From Candidatus Woesearchaeota archaeon (GTDB taxonomy: Archaea; Nanobdellota; Nanobdellia; Woesearchaeales; UBA11576): DNA of 64,000 nucleotides. The translations under genes and the position numbers were made by a program. The notes beneath the pieces are model-generated. The model was not told where the DNA came from, ran no database searches, and was given only the letters and a program-made list of their open reading frames with translations. Location of the stretch: contig JABJCP010000035.1 of NCBI GenBank assembly GCA_018668595.1, positions 186,001 through 250,000 on the forward strand. Direction: 5' to 3'. Within the stretch, counting starts at the first letter, position 1, and each line of letters starts with the position of its first letter. This document shows, piece after piece, positions 38,243 to 46,998 of this stretch.

Positions 38243-39967
38243 TTAAAGCAGTTCTCCTTCTAACTCTTTAAACTTTTCATAAACTCCTTCTTTTACCGCT
38301 GCAAAGAACTTAGGTGTATTGAAATGTTCAACTGTACTTCCCATGTCTTCAAAACATCGTCCAGGTAAACAGTCATCATCTTCTGTAAATCCTAATCCAA
38401 AGTCCATTTGTCTAGTCATTAGTGCTGCTTTTACACCAATATTTTTAATTTCATCTGAACTTACATCAGAATCATATAATCTATTATACAACTCAGTAAT
38501 TTCATCAAAGTTTACTTTTGCAAATTTGCAGATTCCATTCATGTCGTAAAGTATCATTTTTGCTCCACGTGCAATGTTTTCTACCCATTCTTCTACAGTA
38601 TTTTCTGCTCCTGGATACCATGCTCTATTGTATGTGTCAATTGACATGTGTGGTCCTGTTGCTGCAAATGCATAACCAATATTTAGTTGTCCTGGATATG
38701 CTGCCATTTCTACTCCTTTTACATGCATTGCATTTGATGCATTGTTTGAGTATCGCGCAACTCCTTCTTTTAGGTCGTGCACTCCGTCTGCAATTTTCAT
38801 TAAGATTTCTTTTGCAAATTCAAAATCTCCAAATCGATTTTCTTGTTCCATTAAATAACCAATACCTACTCCTGCAGACATTGAATCCATTCCAAGTCCG
38901 TCAGCAAGTTCAATTAGTTGCATCATTTGTTCAATATCATTTATTTCTAGATTTGGTCCGAGTAATTGTCCTGGTTCAAAATCTAACTTTCCTAAAATCC
39001 GATCGCCTTTTTGAATTTCTTTCCAACATTTTACTCCGCATCCTTGACATCCTTTGTCTTTAATTGAGTATCCTGCTTCTTCCAAATTTGCACGTAATAA
39101 TTTTTGTGTTTCTGGATCAGATCCTCTTTGAAAATTTTCATGAATATTTACTCTTTTAGGTTCCATACTTAGAATATTTGCTTGGAATGTTCCTAGTTGT
39201 CTGTATTTTTTTGTTCGATTTCCTCGAGCAATTTCTTTATTCAACTCAACAACATTTCCAATATTTGCTTTTCCATCTCCACCTTTAACAACAACACCTA
39301 AAATGTTTTTGCTTCCAAGTACTGCACCCATTCCTCCTCGTCCTGCAAATCTCATGTGTTTTGTTCCATGTTTTAATTGATCATATGTACTAAACGCAAT
39401 GCTTGCAAACCGAACAAGATTTTCTCCTGCAGGTCCAATAACTGCGTATGCAGATTTTTCATGTTTTCCTGCTAAGTATTTTACTTTTTCATCTGTGGTC
39501 ATTCCAACAAGATCTGTCGCATCTTCAATACTAACATTGCCGTTTTCTATAACCAAGTATGAAGGAGTTTCACATTTTCCAATTAAATGGATTGAATCTA
39601 AATCGCATTTTCTAATTTCTCCACCTAGTCCTCCGCTTGACGCTGAGTAAAATATTCCATTTGTTCCAACTTCACTTGTTTTTAGCGGACTCAAACCTGA
39701 CACGATTGTTCTTTTTGATGTCATTAGTTTGCTTCCTGTAAAGCATCCGATATCAAAGCATAATAAGTTTCGTGGATCATATGCATCTGTTAAATCAGGA
39801 TTTCTATCAAGATGATTTCGAATTTCATGTATTGCATTTCCATATCCGCCTAATGTTTCCTCGAGACTGCAGTCTGCAGCATCTTTAGCATTAATAGATG
39901 TTGCTCCATTTGTTAAGTTGATATTTAATTTTTTAATTAGTTTTTTTGGTTTGTTTTCATTTGTCAT
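38243..39967 (-). CDS. Aldehyde:ferredoxin oxidoreductase family protein (divergent)
   Basis: YAVIGPAGENLVRFASIAF...RFAGRGGMGAVLGSKNILGVVVKG; CQGCGVKC; GLGMDSMSAGVGIGYLMEQ; DDCLPGRCFED. Confidence 0.85.
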   Translation of the reverse strand: MTNENKPKKLIKKLNINLTNGATSINAKDAADCSLEETLGGYGNAIHEIRNHLDRNPDLTDAYDPRNLLCFDIGCFTGSKLMTSKRTIVSGLSPLKTSEVGTNGIFYSASSGGLGGEIRKCDLDSIHLIGKCETPSYLVIENGNVSIEDATDLVGMTTDEKVKYLAGKHEKSAYAVIGPAGENLVRFASIAFSTYDQLKHGTKHMRFAGRGGMGAVLGSKNILGVVVKGGDGKANIGNVVELNKEIARGNRTKKYRQLGTFQANILSMEPKRVNIHENFQRGSDPETQKLLRANLEEAGYSIKDKGCQGCGVKCWKEIQKGDRILGKLDFEPGQLLGPNLEINDIEQMMQLIELADGLGMDSMSAGVGIGYLMEQENRFGDFEFAKEILMKIADGVHDLKEGVARYSNNASNAMHVKGVEMAAYPGQLNIGYAFAATGPHMSIDTYNRAWYPGAENTVEEWVENIARGAKMILYDMNGICKFAKVNFDEITELYNRLYDSDVSSDEIKNIGVKAALMTRQMDFGLGFTEDDDCLPGRCFEDMGSTVEHFNTPKFFAAVKEGVYEKFKELEGELL

Positions 39968-40034
39968 CTTTTTTCCTCGCCTTGTTTTAATTTTTATTAG
40001 TTTATTTTTTCTTCTGATTTTTTTTAATTATAAT

Positions 40035-40937
40035 TTATTCAGCAAACATTTTTCCTATTGTGCTTCTATTGAGCCAATATTGATGATCTTGAGTCATTTG
40101 TTCTTGATTTAAAAAATATATTCTATCCAGTTTTTCATATGATGTTTGAATATCTTTTGCTTTTTTTCCCACAAGAACTCCATATGTTTCGAATTGATCT
40201 AGTTTGTGCTTTTTGATTTTTGCACTTTTGGATCCTGTTAAAACTTTTGCAAGCGTGCTTACTCCAAATCTTCCTTTTGCTTCAACTAAACATTCAATCA
40301 TACTATCCATTGTTGCTTGTTCTTCTTCGGTTAGCTCTGTATTTTCTATTTTGTCAAAATGATTCTCGAGCATTTTCATTGCATATTCATGTCTTGGAGA
40401 TTGATTTTTTTCAGGTTCGTAGTCGCATCCTTTTGCTGTTGAGTGTCCTTCAGAAAATTTATTACAAACGCACCATTCCATTCCTTTCGGCGTTTCGAAA
40501 CCTTTGTATCCTGGCACGTAGGTATGATCTTCATTATTTAGTGTAGCATCCATTATCATCCATGCAACAATTACGTCTTTGAAATCATTTTGTAAGTATG
40601 AACTGTATTTTGAAATAAGTGCTTTTTCTTTATCATCTTCAGAAGACATCATGGAGTAAGAATATACTGTTCTATGTTCAAAATCTCCTCGTAATGCATA
40701 TACTATTCCTGCATTTTTAACAACATTTTTTTTATTAGAGAAAGCAGCAAATCTTTTAGTTAATCCTGCAAAGTATTGATCGTGAGCTTCTTGATTTTTA
40801 GTATGCATTCCCCATAATTGATCTGCAAGTTCATCTCGAGTTAAATCTTCTAGATTAAAATTATCCTTATCTTTTTTCATTCGTGCGAATAGTTTTGCTT
40901 TAAATTCTTCTTCTGTTATTTCTTGGATTGGTTTCAT
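40035..40937 (-). CDS. Hypothetical protein with C-terminal RQC-like winged helix
   Basis: AKGRFGVSTLAKVLTGSKSAKIKKHKLDQFETYGVLVGKKAKDIQTSYEKLDRIYFL resembles the RecQ C-terminal RQC domain. Confidence 0.6.
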   Translation of the reverse strand: MKPIQEITEEEFKAKLFARMKKDKDNFNLEDLTRDELADQLWGMHTKNQEAHDQYFAGLTKRFAAFSNKKNVVKNAGIVYALRGDFEHRTVYSYSMMSSEDDKEKALISKYSSYLQNDFKDVIVAWMIMDATLNNEDHTYVPGYKGFETPKGMEWCVCNKFSEGHSTAKGCDYEPEKNQSPRHEYAMKMLENHFDKIENTELTEEEQATMDSMIECLVEAKGRFGVSTLAKVLTGSKSAKIKKHKLDQFETYGVLVGKKAKDIQTSYEKLDRIYFLNQEQMTQDHQYWLNRSTIGKMFAE

Positions 40938-40960
40938 TTTATTTCTTGCCTTTTTCTTTT

Positions 40961-42187
40961 TTAATTATTATTTTCAATTTCAATTTGCTCTGGTTTATTT
41001 TCTGCATCACAAATTATTGTTTTTTCTAAATTATCTTGTATAAATTTAATTACCCAGTCATTGTCATCAACAACTTTCGAATAAAAGTTAAGAACCTGAT
41101 CTGGTTGAGCTTTTAAGAATTTCATAACTTCATCAAGTGTTTTCTGCGGACCAACTAGCATTGGCAGTTCTTGATCTACTCGTTTACCAATTCCTGTAAA
41201 TTTTGAATAAATGCAAGATGGGTTTTTTATTTGATCAAGCACAGTTAGAATTTGTTCTTTGTCTATTGCACCATCGGGAAAATCAAATTTTTCATGACTC
41301 GCATATTCTTTTTTGATCTTGTTTAGCACAGCTCTTTTTTTTGGTTTGTAATTTAGTATGTATAAGCATTTTGAATGTTGCAATGATCGTTTAGCAAACA
41401 TTTTAATTGTTTCTGGAATCTGTTTTTCTGATTTACCAAAGAATAATCCTGATTCGTATGTGAAATCGTGTTCTGAAAGAGAAGGTTTATTTGCTTTCCA
41501 TAAAACACTGGATTCCATTATGTTTAGTCCAAACGGTTTAAGTTCTTTATCATGTGTTTCGCTTAAGCGGTTTGGTTGTACATATACTCCGACACAGTCA
41601 GATTTTACTTTCTTAACAAGTTCTGCAATCCTATCATTAGAATCTGCATATTCTTCTTTTGCATGCTTCAAAACTCTTTGTTTTACTTTCCCATTTGCTC
41701 GTTTGAGTGTTAGTATTTTTTGTTTACCTTTGACTCCTGTAAGTGAATATGTTTTGACAACAGGCATGCCAAATATTGATTTCCAGTAATTTGAATATTT
41801 TGGATGTAGGACCATAAATATTTTTTCAGCGTTTTCTGTTGTAGTAAAATTATTATGTTCCACTAGGTTTGTAATTTTTCTTCCAATTTTCTTTTGATTT
41901 TCTGTTGCATCATCATGTAAAAAGCACAATCCTCTATCTGGATAATCACAGTATGCTTCAATAACCCTAAGAATTCTTTCATCAGCTCTAAAATTAGCAT
42001 TTTCCACTTTACCGGTTTCAGTCTCAATATACTTGCCATCAAGCAAAAAATCCAGAACATAATTTTCTGCTATGTCTCTTTCTTTCGGATCATCACTTCC
42101 ATGACGTGGACCTAGATTTAGATATCTATCATTCATATACGCAACAACTTTCTTTTCCAATGGTGAAGATCCGAATATTCCTGGCAT
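40961..42187 (-). CDS. Two-domain lineage-specific protein (N-type + C-type)
   Basis: Start reassigned to ATG 42187 (MPGIFGSSPLEKKV) with GGTGA upstream; both halves match neighbouring single-domain paralogues. Confidence 0.65.
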   Translation of the reverse strand: MPGIFGSSPLEKKVVAYMNDRYLNLGPRHGSDDPKERDIAENYVLDFLLDGKYIETETGKVENANFRADERILRVIEAYCDYPDRGLCFLHDDATENQKKIGRKITNLVEHNNFTTTENAEKIFMVLHPKYSNYWKSIFGMPVVKTYSLTGVKGKQKILTLKRANGKVKQRVLKHAKEEYADSNDRIAELVKKVKSDCVGVYVQPNRLSETHDKELKPFGLNIMESSVLWKANKPSLSEHDFTYESGLFFGKSEKQIPETIKMFAKRSLQHSKCLYILNYKPKKRAVLNKIKKEYASHEKFDFPDGAIDKEQILTVLDQIKNPSCIYSKFTGIGKRVDQELPMLVGPQKTLDEVMKFLKAQPDQVLNFYSKVVDDNDWVIKFIQDNLEKTIICDAENKPEQIEIENNN

Positions 42188-42188
42188 T

Positions 42189-42749
42189 TTATTGTTCACC
42201 TTTTGATTCTGCATAAGCTTCTCTTGCATATTTCAAAACTTTCTTCTTAACTTTTCCATTTGCTCGTCTAAGTGTTAGTTTTTTGAACCATCGTTCTCCT
42301 TTAAATTTATATTTTTCAATTCTTTTTTTACGTAAGTTTAATATTGCCAAACCTTCATAGTTTGGATCAAGCACCACCAAAACATTTCCTGCATATTCTG
42401 CATTTGTAAATTCAGTTTCCTCAACTTTTCTTATCAGTTTTCTTGCAATTCTTTTATGCATATCTGTTGGATTTTCGTGTAAGAATACAAAACCTTTTCC
42501 AGTATGATCTCCATATGCTTGTAATGTTCTGTAAAGATGTTTATCTGCTTCAAATGGAGAATTTTCTACTTTACCAGTTTCTGTGTCAAGATATTTTCCA
42601 TCAAGTAAAAAGTCAAGAACATATCTATCTGAAATTTCTTGTTCTTTTGGGTTTGGACTTCCATCTCGTGGTCCTAAATTCAGATATCTATCATTCATAT
42701 ACGCAATAACTTCTTTTTCAAGTTCTGATCTTCCGACGAGTGTTGACAT
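42189..42749 (-). CDS. N-type single-domain paralogue
   Basis: SELEKEVIAYMNDRYLNLGPRDGS...YVLDFLLDGKYLDTETGKVE...LTLRRANGKVKKKVL. Confidence 0.7.
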   Translation of the reverse strand: MSTLVGRSELEKEVIAYMNDRYLNLGPRDGSPNPKEQEISDRYVLDFLLDGKYLDTETGKVENSPFEADKHLYRTLQAYGDHTGKGFVFLHENPTDMHKRIARKLIRKVEETEFTNAEYAGNVLVVLDPNYEGLAILNLRKKRIEKYKFKGERWFKKLTLRRANGKVKKKVLKYAREAYAESKGEQ

Positions 42750-43352
42750 TTACTCAGCACCTCTTAGATCAGCTTGAGGTATTTTTGGTTCTGCATAAGC
42801 GTTTTTTGCATATTCCAACACTCTTTGTTTTACTTTTCCATTTGCTCGTCTTAGTGTTAGTTTTTTGTATCTTTTTTCATCTTTGAATTTGTATTCTGAA
42901 ATAGCTTTTTTTCGAATTGTTGAAAGTCCGTTTCTTCCTTGAAATTCAGGACAGATGTAAATAAATGCCATTGTTGCATACCTAGTATTTGTTAGTTTAG
43001 TAGTTTCTAAAATATTGATTATTTTTCTTGCAATTTTAATGTGCATTTCATTTGGTTTGTATCCATTATCATACTCATTTTTCCACGCAAATCTTTCTTT
43101 TTCACAGAAGTCATTGTATGCACAACTCATTCTAAAAATTAAGTCTTCTCCTTTAAATGGAGCAGGTTCTACTTTTCCAGTTTCTATATCTAAATATTTT
43201 CCGTCGAGTAAAAAATCATGAGCATATCTATCTGCTATTTCCATTTGTTTAGGATCTCGACTACTATATCTATTGCCAATAGTAAGAAATCTTTTATTCA
43301 TAATTCCAACAACTTCTTTTTCAAGTTCTGAAGTTCCAAATGATTCAGTCAT
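42750..43352 (-). CDS. N-type single-domain paralogue
   Basis: SELEKEVVGIMNKRFLTIGNRYSS...FLLDGKYLDIETGKVE...LTLRRANGKVKQRVL; tail ADLRGAE. Confidence 0.7.
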   Translation of the reverse strand: MTESFGTSELEKEVVGIMNKRFLTIGNRYSSRDPKQMEIADRYAHDFLLDGKYLDIETGKVEPAPFKGEDLIFRMSCAYNDFCEKERFAWKNEYDNGYKPNEMHIKIARKIINILETTKLTNTRYATMAFIYICPEFQGRNGLSTIRKKAISEYKFKDEKRYKKLTLRRANGKVKQRVLEYAKNAYAEPKIPQADLRGAE

Positions 43353-43982
43353 TTACTGATCACCTCTTAGATCAAATTCAAGTTCTCTTGGTTGTATTAT
43401 TCTGTCACACATAATTATTTTATCTACACTTGTTGATATGTAGTCTCCTGAGTTTTCTGCTACGCCAATTGCATTATAAAATTCAATTATTTTTTTTGGA
43501 TTTTGTCTTAGTTGTCGCATTAGTTCAACTTGTATTCTTTTTGGACCAACTATTGCAGGCAGTGAATGTAACTTACCACATATTTCATAAGGTAAAATAA
43601 CTGTGGCATCACCATATTTTTCATTAAACCGTAAAACCCATTCTTTCGCATTAAATATATCTGTACAAGTTTCAATTTTATTTGCTTTTTTTCTAACAAC
43701 GTTTTTGTTTAAGCTGTAGTGTAGAATATGCAGAGCATCTTGGTCTACATCATTAGGTCTAATATTTTTTTGACTTTTTGCAATATTTTTTATTTTGTTT
43801 GGTATAAATGGATTATGGATCGAGTTGTGTTCAGAAATATGACAACATACATAGTGCAATAAATCTGATCCATTAACATCGCAACCATACAGTTTAAAGT
43901 CAGGAAATATTTTTTGCATTCCTTTAGGATCAAAATATGCTGTTGCACATTCTCTTTTCACTCTTTCAATTAAATCTTTCAT
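43353..43982 (-). CDS. C-type single-domain paralogue
   Basis: MKDLIERVKRECATAYFDPKGM...GPKRIQVELMRQLRQNPKKIIEFY; tail DLRGDQ. Confidence 0.7.
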   Translation of the reverse strand: MKDLIERVKRECATAYFDPKGMQKIFPDFKLYGCDVNGSDLLHYVCCHISEHNSIHNPFIPNKIKNIAKSQKNIRPNDVDQDALHILHYSLNKNVVRKKANKIETCTDIFNAKEWVLRFNEKYGDATVILPYEICGKLHSLPAIVGPKRIQVELMRQLRQNPKKIIEFYNAIGVAENSGDYISTSVDKIIMCDRIIQPRELEFDLRGDQ

Positions 43983-44662
43983 TCTCCGCCTCGTAGATCA
44001 TAATTAACTTCTCTAGGTTTTCCCAACAAATCATAAATCAAAACTCTTTTATTTCTTTCCTGAGTTTCTGTTACATATGTTTCATTAGCAGGAGTTAAGA
44101 TTGATTTAGAAAATTCATATACTTTCTCAGGATTTTTCTTAAATTCGTCAATAACTTGTTGAGTCAATTCTCTGTTTCCAATAATTTGATAATTGTGAAA
44201 AAGTTCAATATGTATTACTGTTGGATCTTTAAATTTTTCTTCAAACCATTTTATGTATTCTTTAGAGTCAATCAAATCTTTTTTTGCTTTTTCCAAATTC
44301 AGTTTAGGATTGTTTTCAATCATTCTTTCAAGAAACCACTGTCCTGTTTTTTCTACTCCTTCTAATTCTTTTCTAACTTTTTTCTTATTCAGTCCAAAAT
44401 GAACCACACATAACTCTTCAATTAGTTCTTTAGTTTCAAATCCGTCCGGAGTCCTAACTAATCTTTTTACTCTTTTCGGAAATGATAAATATTTGAATCC
44501 GAATTTTGGCAGGTGTTGCCAGGGTGTTGCTATGTAAATAAAAGTAGAACTTTTTTTACCTTCAAGACCGAATGTAGGATCATCGCTTTTTTGAAGTAAT
44601 TGTCCTGCTTGTACAAATACTCCTGCACATTCTTTTTTCACTCTTTCAATTAAGTCTTTCAT
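43979..44662 (-). CDS. C-type single-domain paralogue
   Basis: MKDLIERVKKECAGVFVQAGQL...VIDEFKKNPEKVYEFSK; tail DLRGGE; ATGA overlap with next gene. Confidence 0.7.
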   Translation of the reverse strand: MKDLIERVKKECAGVFVQAGQLLQKSDDPTFGLEGKKSSTFIYIATPWQHLPKFGFKYLSFPKRVKRLVRTPDGFETKELIEELCVVHFGLNKKKVRKELEGVEKTGQWFLERMIENNPKLNLEKAKKDLIDSKEYIKWFEEKFKDPTVIHIELFHNYQIIGNRELTQQVIDEFKKNPEKVYEFSKSILTPANETYVTETQERNKRVLIYDLLGKPREVNYDLRGGE

Positions 44663-44707
44663 TTTTTGTCATATTTTTATTTTGTTTCTATTTTGTTTTT
44701 ATTTTTC

Positions 44708-45148
44708 TTAAAAAAATCTTGATCCAAAATATGTTGCTGCATATCCAAATGCTGTTAGTGTTCCTGTTTTGAATATTGTTGTTCCAACTTTTTTTGTTAC
44801 GCTCAGTCCTTGAGTTTTTTCCACAATTTTATCAAGTGTGTTTTCAATTTTTTCTGAATTTGATTTATACTCTGGTTTTTTTCTATAACTCTCTCTTACT
44901 TTTTCAGAGCCTGCAATTTTTCCAGTATATTTAATTAAACTAGTAACTCCTGCAGTTAATATTGAATTTACTGCAGTTGGTGATCCTAAAATTGCTGCTT
45001 TTATTGTTGGATCCATGTTGTATCCTTGCACATCTGACATCGCTACATATGATCCTGCTGCTACGGGCCATACATATGTCAGTGCAATTCCTGCTGCTTT
45101 TCCTACTAATTTTGAAACTCGACCTTTGTTTTCTTTTACATTTCCCAT
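44708..45148 (-). CDS. Membrane protein, hypothetical
   Basis: 146 aa with hydrophobic segments; operator-containing promoter upstream. Confidence 0.6.
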   Translation of the reverse strand: MGNVKENKGRVSKLVGKAAGIALTYVWPVAAGSYVAMSDVQGYNMDPTIKAAILGSPTAVNSILTAGVTSLIKYTGKIAGSEKVRESYRKKPEYKSNSEKIENTLDKIVEKTQGLSVTKKVGTTIFKTGTLTAFGYAATYFGSRFF

Positions 45149-45236
45149 ATTCTTCTCCCCTGCTGTGCTTTCTACCTCTTTAATATATTATAATATAATA
45201 GAAATAGCTCTACCCTTTATAAGCTTTTCGCTTTTT

Positions 45237-45254
45237 AACTACTTTAGAGTGGTT
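45237..45254. promoter_or_regulatory. Near-palindromic operator upstream of 44708-45148
   Basis: AACTACTTTAGAGTGGTT; minus strand reads AACCACTCTAAAGTAGTTAAAAAGCGAAAAGCTTATAAAGGG. Confidence 0.55.
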
Positions 45255-45267
45255 ATAAATAAAGAAT

Positions 45268-45924
45268 TCAATCAGAATGGATTATTAAGTCATAATGCTT
45301 AATAAGCTCTTCAGCTAAATCCACAACTAGTTTAGATTTACTTTCATTTTTGCTTTTTTGAAAAGTAGACATTGAACAATCCCAAATCATTTGCCCAAAT
45401 TGAATTCCTTTTTCAATTAAATCAGAATTTTTCAAATCTTCTCGAGTCCATTTGTGTTTTATCAAATTAAATAAGTGCTGATGCGCATATAATTCTTGTA
45501 CATCAAAATGACATTGAAAATTAACATAATCTGAGTCAAAAAGATTTACTCTTTTTCTATTCGCAAATTGTTTCCAGTAGGTTTGCTGAGGTAAAAAAAT
45601 TCCTGATTTTTCAATTTGTTCTAATGAACAAGTAAACTTACCGACGAACAAATAACAATCAATTGCTAATTTATCTAGTGTTTCCTGATCATTATTTTTT
45701 TTTAATTCATCTTTAAAATACAATGAATATTTATTCATTAAATCATCTACACTGATTTTTTTTGACACAATATCTCGTGCATTTCGCATTACTTGAACAT
45801 GTGTTAATGCATCAATTCCATACCAAAGAATTTCGTGCCCGTAAGTGGTACAGCTGTTAATTTCTTCAACAGTTAATGCATTTAATTGAGTTTTTATAGA
45901 TTCATCTAATATTGGATAATTCAT
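45268..45924 (-). CDS. Hypothetical protein
   Basis: 218 aa ORF. Confidence 0.55.
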   Translation of the reverse strand: MNYPILDESIKTQLNALTVEEINSCTTYGHEILWYGIDALTHVQVMRNARDIVSKKISVDDLMNKYSLYFKDELKKNNDQETLDKLAIDCYLFVGKFTCSLEQIEKSGIFLPQQTYWKQFANRKRVNLFDSDYVNFQCHFDVQELYAHQHLFNLIKHKWTREDLKNSDLIEKGIQFGQMIWDCSMSTFQKSKNESKSKLVVDLAEELIKHYDLIIHSD

Positions 45925-45980
45925 ACTTCTAGCTATACGTTACGTATTTTTAAATTTTTATATGTTTAAGAATTAATTAA

Positions 45981-46910
45981 TTATCTTCTTCTGCCAGATC
46001 CTGCTGCGCCCATTCTTCTAGCGCCTGATCTGCTGTACTTTATCTTTCGTTCTTTAGTTGCTTTTCTTCTTGCAGAATAACATTCATCACAATATATTGG
46101 TGTATCTTTTGTTGGCGTGAATGGAACTGTGCATTCAACTCCACATTTGAAACACTTTGTTTTATGTTGTGGTTTAGAATCAAAATCAGGTCTTCCAAAT
46201 CTTTCTCGAGTTTTTGCTCTTCCTCTTCGGGTTATTGGATCTTCATATTCATCTCTCGCACTAGTTCTTGGACCGTCTGAATGTGATGAACTTGATCTAT
46301 TAAATTCAGTATAATTTGCTGATCTTTTTCTATCTCTTCTTATTTTTCCAAATGGATTAGGAGGCTCTACAAATTCTGCTTTTTTTCTTTTTGAAACTTC
46401 TCGTCGATCTTCTCTTGGTTTTTTAGGCCCTTTCCGATCATCATCTGGTCTACTACTCTCTCGACTATACTTTTTTCCACTACTTTGCCTATCATCATAT
46501 CTGCTAAATTTCTTACGATCATCAGTTGGTTTACTTCGACCTCTTTCACTTTCTCTACTTTTTGGCCGATCATCATCTCGCGAACTTCGCGAAGAAGTTC
46601 TACTGCTCCCTCTATTATATTCTCTTCCGCGAGGTTTATCATCATCACGCTTACTTCGACTTCTTAGTCCCTCGCGTCCGCTACTTCTACTTGGTCGATC
46701 ACCTTCTCTGCGACTTTTACTAGGTCCTCTTGAAGAACTACTGCTGCGAGTTCTTCCGCTACTTGGTCGATCATCATCTCTTCGAGGTCCTCTTCTTTCA
46801 CTACGTCCACTACTTGAACGATCATCATCGCTAGATCTTCCAGAACTTTTTCTACTAGAATTCCGTTCTGATTTAGATCTTACTCTTCTTGGTGTGCTTA
46901 GTTTGCTCAT
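45981..46910 (-). CDS. SR/RS-like low-complexity protein with C-terminal zinc ribbon
   Basis: R/S/D-rich repeats (DDDRPSSGR, RSRSKRDDDKPRGR), then CFKCGVECTVPFTPTKDTPIYCDECY. Confidence 0.7.
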   Translation of the reverse strand: MSKLSTPRRVRSKSERNSSRKSSGRSSDDDRSSSGRSERRGPRRDDDRPSSGRTRSSSSSRGPSKSRREGDRPSRSSGREGLRSRSKRDDDKPRGREYNRGSSRTSSRSSRDDDRPKSRESERGRSKPTDDRKKFSRYDDRQSSGKKYSRESSRPDDDRKGPKKPREDRREVSKRKKAEFVEPPNPFGKIRRDRKRSANYTEFNRSSSSHSDGPRTSARDEYEDPITRRGRAKTRERFGRPDFDSKPQHKTKCFKCGVECTVPFTPTKDTPIYCDECYSARRKATKERKIKYSRSGARRMGAAGSGRRR

Positions 46911-46998
46911 ATTTATCTATATTTTCAGGACTTATTTATAAATATATATGGTGGGATTTCACAAACTATAAAAAGATACTAATAATCAATCAATTAAA

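Noticed and set aside
38319-39650. Plus-strand ORFs opposite the AOR gene
   Set aside because: Antisense to a well-supported AOR CDS; low-complexity Leu/Phe-rich translation.
46367-46723. ORFs overlapping the SR-like gene (46367, 46485, 46526)
   Set aside because: Alternative frames of the low-complexity region; the 309-aa frame ends in a bona fide zinc ribbon.
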